64,000 nucleotides of DNA, taken from Thermohalobaculum sp050331335. GTDB taxonomy: Bacteria; Pseudomonadota; Alphaproteobacteria; Rhodobacterales; Rhodobacteraceae. The notes under the pieces are model-generated. The model saw only the letters and a program-made list of their open reading frames with translations, did not search any database and was not told the origin of the DNA. Shown here piece by piece: positions 35,260 through 44,002 of this stretch. The position numbers and the translations under genes are program-made. The first letter of the stretch is position 1. Every line of letters begins with the position of its first letter. Location of the stretch: the NCBI GenBank assembly GCA_050331335.1, contig JBHJGY010000073.1, positions 1 to 64,000 of the forward strand. Reading direction: 5' to 3'.

Positions 35260-36497
35260 GCTCCCCGCAGCTCGTGCGCTTCGCGCCGGAGGGGCCTGGG
35301 GCGGTGGTCGAGCCTCTCGGCCCCGCGGATCCGCCACCGCTGGCGCCATCGCCCCCGCCGGCACTGCCGAAGCGGATCAACTGGGCGGTCTTGCTCTCGT
35401 TCTCGGCAATGGTCCTGCTGCCCGTTGCGGTGTACGCCACCTATCTGATGCAACACGCGGCGGACCAATATGTCGCGCGGGCGCAATTCACCGTGCATGA
35501 AACGTCGAGTCGTCCGCTTCGCTTGCAAGACGACGACACGACCGGCCTGCGCCTGGGTCAGCAGGGCGGCGCGGACGAGGTCTCGACCTTCACCCGGGTC
35601 GTTGCCAGCTATCTCGATAGCACGGCGCTGCTGCGCGAGCTGTCCGAAGAGCTGGACATCGCGGCGATCTACCGGCGACCGGAGGCCGATTTTTGGGCGC
35701 GGCTGCCGGAACCCGCTGCTGCGGAGACGCTCGAGGCCTATTGGCGCAGCATGATCCGGGTCGCGGTCGGGGGACAATCCGGCATCGTGAGGCTCGAAGT
35801 CCGCGCCTTCCGCCCGCAGGACGCGCGAGACCTCGCAGATGGCGCCCTCGCCGCGGCCGAGGCATTGGTGAACCGGCTCGCGCATCGCCATAAGGCCGAC
35901 GCGCTGGACCGCGCCACCGCCGAAGCGGCCGAGGCCGAGCGCCGGCTTGCGCGCAGCGTCGCGGCGCTGTCCGAATTTCAAAACGCCCAAGGGCTCCTCG
36001 ATCCAGCCCGGGAGGGCGGAGCCACGCTCGACCTGCTCGGCCAGCTTACGACCGAACGCATTCGCCTCAAAAGCGAGCTGCGGGTGCTCGAACAGGTGGT
36101 GGCGCCAGATGCGGCCCGGGCGCGTTCGCTCAGAAGCCGCATCGACACGGTGACCCGGGACATCGCCGATTTGCGCGCAGGGCTCGCCGACAAAGCAACG
36201 GAGGACGGCAATCTGGCGGCGGCGCTCGGGCGCTTCGAGGAACTCGAGATCCGGCAACGTTTCGCGGCACGGCTTTACGGGCTGTCGCAGGCGCGGCGCA
36301 TCGGGGCGGAGATCGCGATGGCACGACAGTCGGTTTTTCTCAACCTATTCGATCCGCCCCGCCTGCCGGAGACGCCGAGCCATCCGCGGCGGCTCGCGCT
36401 GATCCTGATTGCAACAGCCGTGCTGACCGCGGGCTGGGCGATCCTCACGCTGATCGTGGCAGCCATCGCCGATCATAGGCTCGATCGCCAGCGTTGA
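35256..36497 (+). CDS. kpsE: KpsE-like capsule export adaptor (copy 1)
   Basis: A 413-residue inner-membrane protein with a proline-rich cytosolic N-terminus, TM1 at about 44-64 (AVLLSFSAMVLLPVAVYATYL), a long periplasmic coiled coil (about 190-345) and TM2 near the C-terminus (LALILIATAVLTAGWAILTL). The Pro-rich motif before TM2 (LFDPPRLPETPSHPRR) is typical of KpsE/CtrB/Wzz-type polysaccharide co-polymerase adaptors. It would bridge KpsMT to the outer-membrane export channel. It is coupled to the methyltransferase by ATGA. Its final 53 bp overlap the convergent GT2 gene. Confidence 0.85.
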   Translation: MSSPQLVRFAPEGPGAVVEPLGPADPPPLAPSPPPALPKRINWAVLLSFSAMVLLPVAVYATYLMQHAADQYVARAQFTVHETSSRPLRLQDDDTTGLRLGQQGGADEVSTFTRVVASYLDSTALLRELSEELDIAAIYRRPEADFWARLPEPAAAETLEAYWRSMIRVAVGGQSGIVRLEVRAFRPQDARDLADGALAAAEALVNRLAHRHKADALDRATAEAAEAERRLARSVAALSEFQNAQGLLDPAREGGATLDLLGQLTTERIRLKSELRVLEQVVAPDAARARSLRSRIDTVTRDIADLRAGLADKATEDGNLAAALGRFEELEIRQRFAARLYGLSQARRIGAEIAMARQSVFLNLFDPPRLPETPSHPRRLALILIATAVLTAGWAILTLIVAAIADHRLDRQR

Positions 36498-38712
36498 CCG
36501 AGCCGGGGGCATCCGCCTCCAGCTCCGGGGCCACGCCCCCGAGGCCCCCGAAACTGCGCGGCGCCGGCAGGGCATCGCCGACCACCAACCGCGGACGCGA
36601 CTGATGCCGCGACCACCAGGGGCTGAAGCTGGGATCGAGATGGTCACCGGTCCGGTGCAACTCGGCCAGAGCGGTCTTCTCACCCTCGAAGCGCCGCGCC
36701 TTCTCACCGACGAGGTCGCTCCCCCGCGAGGCGCTCTCATGGTGATAGAGGGTGGCGAAGGGGGTCCAGACGACGCCGAACCCCCCCGCCCGCGCGCGCG
36801 CACAGAAATCGACATCGTTATAGGCCACCGCAAAGCGGCGGGCATCCATCCCGCCCAGGTGGCGCCAACAGGCGCGGCTGACGAGCATGCAGGCGCCCGT
36901 GACGACGCTCATCCCGTTGCGGACCGCAAGCCGACCCATCGGCCCCGGCTCGTCCGGACGCGCCCGGTAGAACCAGTGGCCCGCATAGCCGCCGAGCCCG
37001 AGGATCACGCCCGCATGCTGCAAGCTGTCGTCAGGGAACAGCAGCCGGGCCCCGACGATCCCGGTGCCCGGATAGGACAGGCACTGGGCCATCTCGTCGA
37101 GCCACCCCGGCGCGATCACCGAGATGTCGTTGTTGAGCAAAAGCAGCGCATCGCCAGTGGCGAGCTGAGCCCCGCGGTTCACCATCGCGGCAAAGTTGAA
37201 CGGGGCGGGCCGGATCTCGAAGCGCAGCCCGCAACGCGCGGCGAAGCGGCGATAGAGAGCCGGCACGCGCGGATCCGTCGACCCGTTATCCACCACGATG
37301 AGCTCAAGCTCCGGATAGGCCGTGCGCTCGACGAGATCGTGAAGCACCCGCTCGATCAGCACGTAACTGTCCTTGTTGGGAATGATCACGGAGACCTTAG
37401 GCCGTCGCGCCTTGGGGAAATCGATCCGGTGGAGGTCCGGCAAATGCGCAGGCCCCGCGGCGCTGGGCCCGATCAGGGTGCCGAAATGCTCGGTCAACGC
37501 GCGCCGGGCTGCGGCCACTGCCCGATCGCGCCCCGCATGGGAGAGGCTGGCGGCATGCTGTCGCCACAAATAGGCCGGATAGGGGATGTGACGGATCTGT
37601 TCCGGCGCGAGACCGCGGGTGTAACGCAGCAAAAGCTCGTAATCCTGGCTGCCTTCGAAGCCCGGGCGCAGACCGCCGAGCGCCGCCAGCCGGTCCCGCT
37701 TGAAGACAGAAAGATGGTTTACATAGTTCACGCCCGAGAGGAGCACCGGATCGAATGCGGGCTTCCAGAAGGCGGAGACCGGCTTGAGCGCCGCATCCGC
37801 GATCACTTCGTCGGTGTAGAGGAACAGAGCGTTCGGTGCCTCGGCGACCGCCCGGCGGATCCGGTCGAGCGCATGGGGCGCCAGCGCGTCGTCATGATCA
37901 ACAAAGGCCACCCAGTGGCCGCGCGCGGCGGCCAAGGCCCGGTTGGTTGCGGCCGCGACGCCGCAATTCTCCCGCGCCCGCAGGACGGTGAGCCCCGGGC
38001 GGCGCCGATGACGGGCGAGCCACAGCATGGTCTCCGGCTCGCTGGAGCCGTCATCGGCGAGGATCAGCTCGATCCCGGGCCCCTGCGCCTCCACGGAAGC
38101 CAAGAGCGCGTCGAGCCAGGCGGCCTTCGCATTGTAGACCGGCGTCAGCACGGAGAGAACGGGTCCACCAGGCGGCGGCAGCGGATCGACGCTCGCCTCA
38201 ATCGCGGCAAGTTCCCAGATTTGGGATAAATGATCCGCCAAACCCGGCGCCCCGATCTTCGGCAGCCGCAGCCGGGGCACGCTGCGCAGAAGGCCTGGGT
38301 CCGGACCGATCAAGTTGGCCACCGTGCCTGGGTTGCGCGCCAGCCGCAGCCGAACCAGACGGCTCAGGGCGCTGGCGCTGCGCCGGCGCCAGATGCGCAG
38401 GGAGAAGGTCTGGTCGGGGCGCTCGGTCGGGTCGAGGCGCAACCCATGCCGCGCCGGGCCTGCGCGCAGATCGACCGCCAACAGAACCACGCGGCTTTCG
38501 GGCAGGTGGATCCGCGCCGCCTCGGAATAGGCCCCGGGCGCGCCGAGATAGACCGCGGCGTCGAGCGCCGCTGCGCCACGAAGCTCCACCACGAGAAAGC
38601 GTGGCGCGAAGCGCCCGGGCAGGACCTCGAACTGCGGGTCGTTGCCGGTCGACATCCAGCGCCCGGCGCCTAGCCGGCGCAGATGTCCGTTTGGGGTAAC
38701 GCTCAGCAGCAT
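36445..38712 (-). CDS. Double-domain family 2 glycosyltransferase
   Basis: A 755-residue protein with an N-terminal roughly 180-residue accessory region and two GT-A family 2 domains. The first (about 185-400) has VLSVLTPVYNAKAAWLDALL, DDGSSEPET and DHDD as the metal-binding motif. The second (about 440-680) has VSVIIPNKDSYVLIERVL, VVDNGSTDPRV and LLNNDISV. Two active sites suggest a bifunctional polymerase adding alternating sugars, as in many capsule and O-antigen synthases. It lies 21 bp after kpsM on the same strand and converges on the KpsE-like gene with a 53-bp overlap. Confidence 0.88.
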   Translation of the reverse strand: MLLSVTPNGHLRRLGAGRWMSTGNDPQFEVLPGRFAPRFLVVELRGAAALDAAVYLGAPGAYSEAARIHLPESRVVLLAVDLRAGPARHGLRLDPTERPDQTFSLRIWRRRSASALSRLVRLRLARNPGTVANLIGPDPGLLRSVPRLRLPKIGAPGLADHLSQIWELAAIEASVDPLPPPGGPVLSVLTPVYNAKAAWLDALLASVEAQGPGIELILADDGSSEPETMLWLARHRRRPGLTVLRARENCGVAAATNRALAAARGHWVAFVDHDDALAPHALDRIRRAVAEAPNALFLYTDEVIADAALKPVSAFWKPAFDPVLLSGVNYVNHLSVFKRDRLAALGGLRPGFEGSQDYELLLRYTRGLAPEQIRHIPYPAYLWRQHAASLSHAGRDRAVAAARRALTEHFGTLIGPSAAGPAHLPDLHRIDFPKARRPKVSVIIPNKDSYVLIERVLHDLVERTAYPELELIVVDNGSTDPRVPALYRRFAARCGLRFEIRPAPFNFAAMVNRGAQLATGDALLLLNNDISVIAPGWLDEMAQCLSYPGTGIVGARLLFPDDSLQHAGVILGLGGYAGHWFYRARPDEPGPMGRLAVRNGMSVVTGACMLVSRACWRHLGGMDARRFAVAYNDVDFCARARAGGFGVVWTPFATLYHHESASRGSDLVGEKARRFEGEKTALAELHRTGDHLDPSFSPWWSRHQSRPRLVVGDALPAPRSFGGLGGVAPELEADAPGSVNAGDRAYDRRWLPRSA

Positions 38713-38733
38713 TATCGGGATTCCTTTCGCAGC

Positions 38734-39534
38734 TTAACCGCCGAGCAGGCGCCCGCGGATCGCACGCTCGAGCGCCAGGCCCGCCAGGAGCGTTGCGGCA
38801 GCCCATGACAGAACATAGCCTCGGTCGAGAAGCTGGGCCGGATAGCCGTCGTAATAGGCAACCCGCATCCACTCCACGAGATGAAGCGTCGGCACCCAGG
38901 CAAGCGCCGCTGCCAAGTCGGGCGGCAGAGCGCTTGGCACAAAGACGATGCCTGACAGGATGTAAGCGGCGATGATCAAGAGCGTATAGATCGTCACCCA
39001 GCCGGGCATCACCATTGCGATTACCGCCGACAGCACGCCGCATCCCAGGCCGAGCGCGAGCGCCGTGGCCATCGCTGCGGCGGCGCTGACGAAGTCCGCC
39101 GGGCGCGCATCGATCCCGGCAAAGCGGGCGAGCACCACGAGAAGCCCCAACATCGCGAGACTGGCGAGCACCTCCAAGATCGCCCGGCCCACCAGCACGT
39201 CGAAGATCTTAACCGCGGGGAACGCGAGCAGTGCCCGATTGATCACCAGCGAGAGCATGATGAAGCGCGACATGTAGTTCCACGCCATAAAGGGCACCAG
39301 CGCGGTCGCGAAGAACAGCTCGATACTCTGGCCATAGGGCGCATGGCGGCCAAGCAGCGTGTAGAAGCCGAGTAGGACCAGGATATGCGCCACAGGCCAG
39401 CTGATCGCGAGCAAATAGCCGAGCCCGTGATTGAAAAAGCGGGTTCGAATGTCCCGCAACATCACGGCCCAGATCACCCGCCAGCTTGCCCCACAGGCCA
39501 AACCGAACCGCTGGATTTCCGCCGACAAGCTCAT
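38734..39534 (-). CDS. kpsM: Capsule ABC exporter permease KpsM
   Basis: A 266-residue ABC-2 type permease with about six membrane helices. Near the N-terminus is the amphipathic RDIRTRFFNHGLGYL, and near the C-terminus SGIVFVPSALPPDLAAAL and LHLVEWMRVAYYDGY, all typical of KpsM/CtrC. It forms the inner-membrane channel for export of the lipid-linked capsule. ATG 39534 overlaps the preceding stop (ATGA), placing it in a tight kpsT-kpsE-kpsM operon that continues into the GT2 gene 21 bp downstream. Confidence 0.95.
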   Translation of the reverse strand: MSLSAEIQRFGLACGASWRVIWAVMLRDIRTRFFNHGLGYLLAISWPVAHILVLLGFYTLLGRHAPYGQSIELFFATALVPFMAWNYMSRFIMLSLVINRALLAFPAVKIFDVLVGRAILEVLASLAMLGLLVVLARFAGIDARPADFVSAAAAMATALALGLGCGVLSAVIAMVMPGWVTIYTLLIIAAYILSGIVFVPSALPPDLAAALAWVPTLHLVEWMRVAYYDGYPAQLLDRGYVLSWAAATLLAGLALERAIRGRLLGG

Positions 39535-40811
39535 GCCATATGCCGCCGAACCAGCGAGAAAAGACCGAAGGCAACACCCCATGCTGCAAGGCAAGCGCCG
39601 AGGATCAGGGCCAGCGAGCGCCAACGGCGAGGATAGGTGGCCTCCTCTGGGCGCTCGGGTGGCACGAAGACGTCGAGATAGATCATCCGGGCCTCGGCGG
39701 CGTGGCGCGTCTCCTCCAGCGTTCGGGCGGCCGCGAGGAACTGACGCTCTGCGGTCTCGCGCGCGATCTCGATCTGAGAGAAATCCGCCATCACTTCGGA
39801 CAGGCCGGAGCTGGTTCCGACAGCCTTGGCGCCGAGCCGGTCGAGCTGGGTCTCGAGTGCGGCGATCCGGTCTGACAGCGCACGCAGGCGGGGCGAGCTT
39901 GGCGCGAGGTGGCGCGCCTGCGCCGCGCGGCGCTGCTCCAACGCGATGATCTGCCCGCGCAGATCGGCCGACAGCGCCGACAGCGCTCCAGCTTCACGCT
40001 CTGCGTCGAGGATGCCGGCGGCATTGCGGGCCGCCGCGAGACTGTGCTGCACCGAGACCAAACGCTCGGTCGCCGCGGCGAAAGCGCGTTCGGCGCTGGC
40101 GACGGCCTCGGTCCAGACGCGCGCGTTCATCTCCTGCACCAAGCGCTCGGCCCGGGTGACGGCCGCCGTGGCGAGCGCCTGGGCATCAGCTGCCGAGAAG
40201 GCGCGCAGGGAGAAGACGATGATCCCGGCCGGCAGCTCGATCTCGACCTCGGACACCCGCGCCCATTGGTCCTCGAAATCCTCCACGGTGGGGTCGGGGG
40301 GCAAACGGGCCGGCCAATCCGTCGCGGTCCAGCTCTCTGGGCGAAGCAGGTCGGCCCCGACCCCAGCATACCGCGCAGGGAAATCCGCCCCGACAACCAG
40401 GGCCTCGACCAAAGCGGAGCTCTCCATAAAGGCCGCGACCACCTGGGTGTCGCGCTTCATCTCGATCGAGGGCAGGCCCGTCAGCGCCTCCAGCCGGTCC
40501 GGCCCGGCGGCCTGGTTGACCCGCAGGATCATGCGGCTCTCGACTGCATATTGATCCTCGGCGACCGCCCCGTAATAGGTGCCGGCGATCAGCATCGGCC
40601 CGGCAACGATTACCAGAAAGCTCAGGATGGCCATGCTGCGCATCGCGCGCCGGCGCATCCGCTCGGAGTAGCCGACATCGAACCGCCGGCGCCGATTGGA
40701 GAAGGCGTGACGCCCCGCGGCGGCACTGAGCCCCGAGGCAATGTGTCCGCGCAGCAGGTCGACGGCGCTGCCGGCCCCCGCAGCCGGGTCCTGATGCCCC
40801 GCAGCACTCAT
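39531..40811 (-). CDS. kpsE: KpsE-like capsule export adaptor (copy 2)
   Basis: A 426-residue protein with TM1 at about 66-86 (AILSFLVIVAGPMLIAGTYY), a periplasmic alpha-helical hairpin (about 200-375) and TM2 at the C-terminus (LALILGACLAAWGVAFGLF), preceded by the Pro motif FVPPERPEEATYPRR. Topology and motifs are those of KpsE/CtrB. It is a distant paralogue of the adaptor at 35256. It sits between kpsT and kpsM with ATGA overlaps on both sides, so it is the adaptor genetically tied to the exporter. Confidence 0.9.
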   Translation of the reverse strand: MSAAGHQDPAAGAGSAVDLLRGHIASGLSAAAGRHAFSNRRRRFDVGYSERMRRRAMRSMAILSFLVIVAGPMLIAGTYYGAVAEDQYAVESRMILRVNQAAGPDRLEALTGLPSIEMKRDTQVVAAFMESSALVEALVVGADFPARYAGVGADLLRPESWTATDWPARLPPDPTVEDFEDQWARVSEVEIELPAGIIVFSLRAFSAADAQALATAAVTRAERLVQEMNARVWTEAVASAERAFAAATERLVSVQHSLAAARNAAGILDAEREAGALSALSADLRGQIIALEQRRAAQARHLAPSSPRLRALSDRIAALETQLDRLGAKAVGTSSGLSEVMADFSQIEIARETAERQFLAAARTLEETRHAAEARMIYLDVFVPPERPEEATYPRRWRSLALILGACLAAWGVAFGLFSLVRRHMA

Positions 40812-41461
40812 CGGTTGAGCCTCAAATAGGTGGTGATCGCCTGCTCCACATCGGGAAAGAGCGCGATCTTGCCTTCCAGAATGACCGCACCGCGAGAGCA
40901 GTATTTCGCGACAGTCTCCATCGAGTGACTGACGACGATCAGATCTGCCGCGCTGCGGCGGGCCTCGAAGGCGGCGGTGCAGCGCGCCTGGAAGCGCGCG
41001 TCGCCCACGGCGGTGATTTCGTCGATCAGGTAGCAATCAAACTCGATCGCCATCGACAGCCCGAAGGCCAGGCGAGCCGTCATGCCGGAGGAGTAGGTCT
41101 TCACCGGCGCGCGCATATAGTCTCCAAGCTCTGCGAACTCCTCGACAAAGCGCGCGATCCGCTGCGGCGGCTCGCCATAGCAGCGGGCGACGAAATGCAC
41201 GTTCTCCCGTCCGGTCATCCCCGGATGAAAACCGCTCGCGAACCCGAGAGGCCAGGAGACCCGAACCGTGCGACGCACCCGCCCCGCATTCGGCAGCTCG
41301 ATCCCTGCGATCAGGCGCAGCGTGGTGGATTTACCGGCGCCATTGACCCCGAGGAGGCCGTAAGAGGCGCCGGGCTCGAAAGCGACCGAGGCGTCCTCCA
41401 GCACGGCCTTGGGCCGGCCATCCGTGCGATAGGTCTTGGTGACCCGCTCCAGCGCGATCAT
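40808..41461 (-). CDS. kpsT: Capsule ABC exporter ATPase KpsT
   Basis: A 217-residue ABC ATPase of the polysaccharide-export subfamily. Walker A GVNGAGKST is at about 38-46, signature YSSGMTARLAFG, Walker B CYLIDEITAVGD and switch His in VVSHSMETVAKYC. The export subfamily lacks the C-terminal carbohydrate-binding extension found in Wzt, as here. It powers KpsM. It is the first gene of kpsT-kpsE-kpsM. The 110-bp gap upstream, just past the antiporter stop codon, should hold the promoter unless it is cotranscribed with the antiporter. Confidence 0.96.
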   Translation of the reverse strand: MIALERVTKTYRTDGRPKAVLEDASVAFEPGASYGLLGVNGAGKSTTLRLIAGIELPNAGRVRRTVRVSWPLGFASGFHPGMTGRENVHFVARCYGEPPQRIARFVEEFAELGDYMRAPVKTYSSGMTARLAFGLSMAIEFDCYLIDEITAVGDARFQARCTAAFEARRSAADLIVVSHSMETVAKYCSRGAVILEGKIALFPDVEQAITTYLRLNR

Positions 41462-41571
41462 CGCTCGCCTCCGCTGCGCCCCGGAGACCGCCCGCCTGCC
41501 TCAGCCTTTCCCAGCACGTGCCGCCCCCCGATCGCTCCCCTTCTGGTCCGGGCCACCCTCGCGCGACAGAG

Positions 41572-42825
41572 TTAAGAAACGGTTCTCCGCGGGGCTTTCC
41601 GGGCGTCGGCAGCCTGGCCGAGACTGCGCGCATACAAGGCGGTCGCGGGACCTGCGGACATGCCGTGCAGGACGGCGCTGAGGCAGACCGTGAGAACCAC
41701 GGCGGGACCGATGCGGCCGAGCTCCATGAAGCCCTGGGTTTCGGAGACGAGCTGAAGATAGAGGATCGAGGCCACGCCCCGCGGACCGAACCAGCCCAGG
41801 AACAGCCAAGTCGCGACCGGCATCCCGGCGCCGATCATCGAAAGCGCGACCGGGACCGTTCGGACGATCGTGAGGCTCGCGATCGCATACCACAGATGGC
41901 GCCATTCGAGCAGCGGCAGCACCGCGGCAACCGCGACGGCGCCAAACAGGCAGAAGGTGGCAAGGATCAACACGGCACCCTCGGCCCTGGTGAACCGGCT
42001 GAGCGGCGCCAGCTGGGCGGCACTCAGGCGGTTGCCGAAGACGAGCCCGCCCAGGAAGGCCGCGAGGAAGCCGTTGCCCCCGAGCATCTCCGCCGCCAGC
42101 GCGGCGATGATGGCGAGGCATGGCATCGTCAGGCCCTTGAGTTCTTCGAGGACCCAGCCGCGCTGCAGCGCATGTTTCAGCAACGCGGCCCCGGCCCAGC
42201 CAACAAAAGCGCCGGTCAAGGGGCCGAGCACCAGCTGCAGCCCGATGAACTCGGCCCAGCGGTCGGCGAGCTGCATTTCCAAGCCGAGCGTCGAGATCGC
42301 CAGGGCGAGGAGCAGGAGCGGGAGGCAGATGCCGTCGTTGAGCCCGCTATCGGCGTTCAGCGCCTCCTTGACCGGCTCCGGCACCTTCTTCGAGTTGAAA
42401 ACCGGCGCACAGAGCGCGGCATCCGTCGGCGCGAGGATGAGCGCAAGCACAAAAGCCTCGGCGATCAGGAATTCGGGGAACAGCGCGGCGGCAATCAGCG
42501 CACCGGCGATGATGCAAAGGGGCAGTGCAACGAGCAGCAGACGCGCGGCAAGACCGCCGGCCACCCGGTCGCGGCGCATCCCGCTCATCCGGATCAGGCA
42601 GGCATCCTCGAACAGCACGATGATCAGCGTGGCCTCAGCAACAATGGCGATGATGGCTCCGCCATGGTCGGCGGCATCGACGGCCCCGAGGCCCAGCGGT
42701 CCGAGCAACACGCCGAGGGCGAGGAAGAGCATCGGCCCCGAGAGCAGGGCGCGCTCAACGGGACGCGCGAGCAAAGAGACGGCGAGCAGAAGCGCTGCGG
42801 CGAGGAAAACAGCGAACTCGGCCAT
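41572..42825 (-). CDS. Cation/proton antiporter, CPA1 (NhaP-like)
   Basis: A 417-residue inner-membrane protein with about 12 helices. The ion-binding region reads LNADSGLNDGICLPLLLL: the ND pair of CPA1 exchangers is present, but the preceding acidic residue is Asp, where Glu is more usual. The APTDAALCAPVF helix is also a family hallmark. It exchanges Na+ or K+ for protons. ATG 42825 begins MAEFAVFLAAALLLA. It lies upstream of kpsT in the same direction, but I see no functional link. The ion specificity cannot be read from the sequence. Confidence 0.88.
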   Translation of the reverse strand: MAEFAVFLAAALLLAVSLLARPVERALLSGPMLFLALGVLLGPLGLGAVDAADHGGAIIAIVAEATLIIVLFEDACLIRMSGMRRDRVAGGLAARLLLVALPLCIIAGALIAAALFPEFLIAEAFVLALILAPTDAALCAPVFNSKKVPEPVKEALNADSGLNDGICLPLLLLALAISTLGLEMQLADRWAEFIGLQLVLGPLTGAFVGWAGAALLKHALQRGWVLEELKGLTMPCLAIIAALAAEMLGGNGFLAAFLGGLVFGNRLSAAQLAPLSRFTRAEGAVLILATFCLFGAVAVAAVLPLLEWRHLWYAIASLTIVRTVPVALSMIGAGMPVATWLFLGWFGPRGVASILYLQLVSETQGFMELGRIGPAVVLTVCLSAVLHGMSAGPATALYARSLGQAADARKAPRRTVS

Positions 42826-42889
42826 GGCGCCTCTCCCTTCGCGGCGGAGGGTACGAGGCGCGCGTAACAGATATATTACATCACCTGCG

Positions 42890-44002
42890 TCAGATTGCGC
42901 TGACTCGATAGGACGACCGCGCGAGCCATTCGGGCGCGATCTCCACCCCCCAGCCGGGGGCGTCGCTGACCCGAACATGGCCGTCCGACACCTCGTAGGG
43001 GCTCTCCGAGAAGAGGCCCTCCTGCCATGGGTAGTAATCGGGCCCCTCGATGGAAAACTCGAGATAGGGGCCGGCCGCATCGGGGATCGCCCGCAGCAGA
43101 TGCATGGTGAAGAGCGTCACCATGGAGAGATTGGCACAATGCGGGGTGACAGGCAGGCCCGCTGCTTTCGCCATCCCAACAACCCTGAGCGTGCGGCAAA
43201 TCCCGCCGAGATACAGAATATCGGGCTGCACCACATCGACGGCGGGCATCGCGATCATTCGCCGCCAGACGGTAAGGTCGCAGTCTTGTTCGCCGCCGGT
43301 AACATCGATCTCCAACGCGTCGGCGACCTCTTTGGTCTGCTCGAGTTCCCAATAGGGACAGGGCTCCTCGAAATGGCGGTAGCCGTTGTCCTGCAGCCGG
43401 CGCCCGACTTCGATGGCCTGGGCGGGGGCGTAGCACGAATTGGCGTCGATCAGGAGGTCGGCCCCGGGCAACGCCTTTCGGATGGCCGGAATGATCGCCT
43501 CCGTCCGTCCCGGCCATTCGTCACGGCCGCGGCCGACCTCGCTGCCGGCGCGCACCTTGAAAGCGCTGAAGCCGTCGCGGTCAGCGAGCCGCACCAGGCG
43601 CGCGGCCTCGGCTTCGGGCGTGATGTCCCGCTTCATCGAGGAGGCATAGGCGCGCAGCGGGCCGGCGCTGCCCCCCAAAAGCGCGGCCACGGGTTTCTCC
43701 GCAACGCGCCCGCGCAGATCCCAGATCGCCGTGTCGACCCCTGCCATCGCCCGCCGGAGATAGCTGCCGGGAAACTTGTGCTCGCGGTCGGTTACCAGAT
43801 CCAGCAGGTCGTCTAGATTGCCGGTCTCCAGTGAGATATCCGCCCCGAGCATCCAGGGCGCGACCTGACGATGCAAGATCTGACAGGTAATGTCCGCGTT
43901 GTAGGTGGAGACCTGACCCCAGCCGATGCTGCCGTCCTCGGCGGTTGCGCGCACGAAGCCGACATCGGACGTGGTGAAAGTCTCAAGCGCCGTCAGTTTC
44001 AT
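42890..44002 (-). CDS. Enolase-superfamily (mandelate racemase/muconate lactonising-like) enzyme
   Basis: A 370-residue enzyme with an N-terminal capping domain and a beta-barrel. The barrel shows AFKVRAGSE (the usual catalytic Lys region), then metal ligands Asp in LLIDANSCY, Glu in HFEEPCPYWE and Glu in VTGGEQDCDL, followed by VVQPDILYLGGICR and VTPHCANLS. His in the last motif could be the opposite-face base. This fits an acid-sugar dehydratase or racemase; the substrate is unknown. The start overlaps the GMC oxidoreductase stop (ATGA), so the pair is translationally coupled and probably acts in one catabolic pathway. Confidence 0.88.
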   Translation of the reverse strand: MKLTALETFTTSDVGFVRATAEDGSIGWGQVSTYNADITCQILHRQVAPWMLGADISLETGNLDDLLDLVTDREHKFPGSYLRRAMAGVDTAIWDLRGRVAEKPVAALLGGSAGPLRAYASSMKRDITPEAEAARLVRLADRDGFSAFKVRAGSEVGRGRDEWPGRTEAIIPAIRKALPGADLLIDANSCYAPAQAIEVGRRLQDNGYRHFEEPCPYWELEQTKEVADALEIDVTGGEQDCDLTVWRRMIAMPAVDVVQPDILYLGGICRTLRVVGMAKAAGLPVTPHCANLSMVTLFTMHLLRAIPDAAGPYLEFSIEGPDYYPWQEGLFSESPYEVSDGHVRVSDAPGWGVEIAPEWLARSSYRVSAI

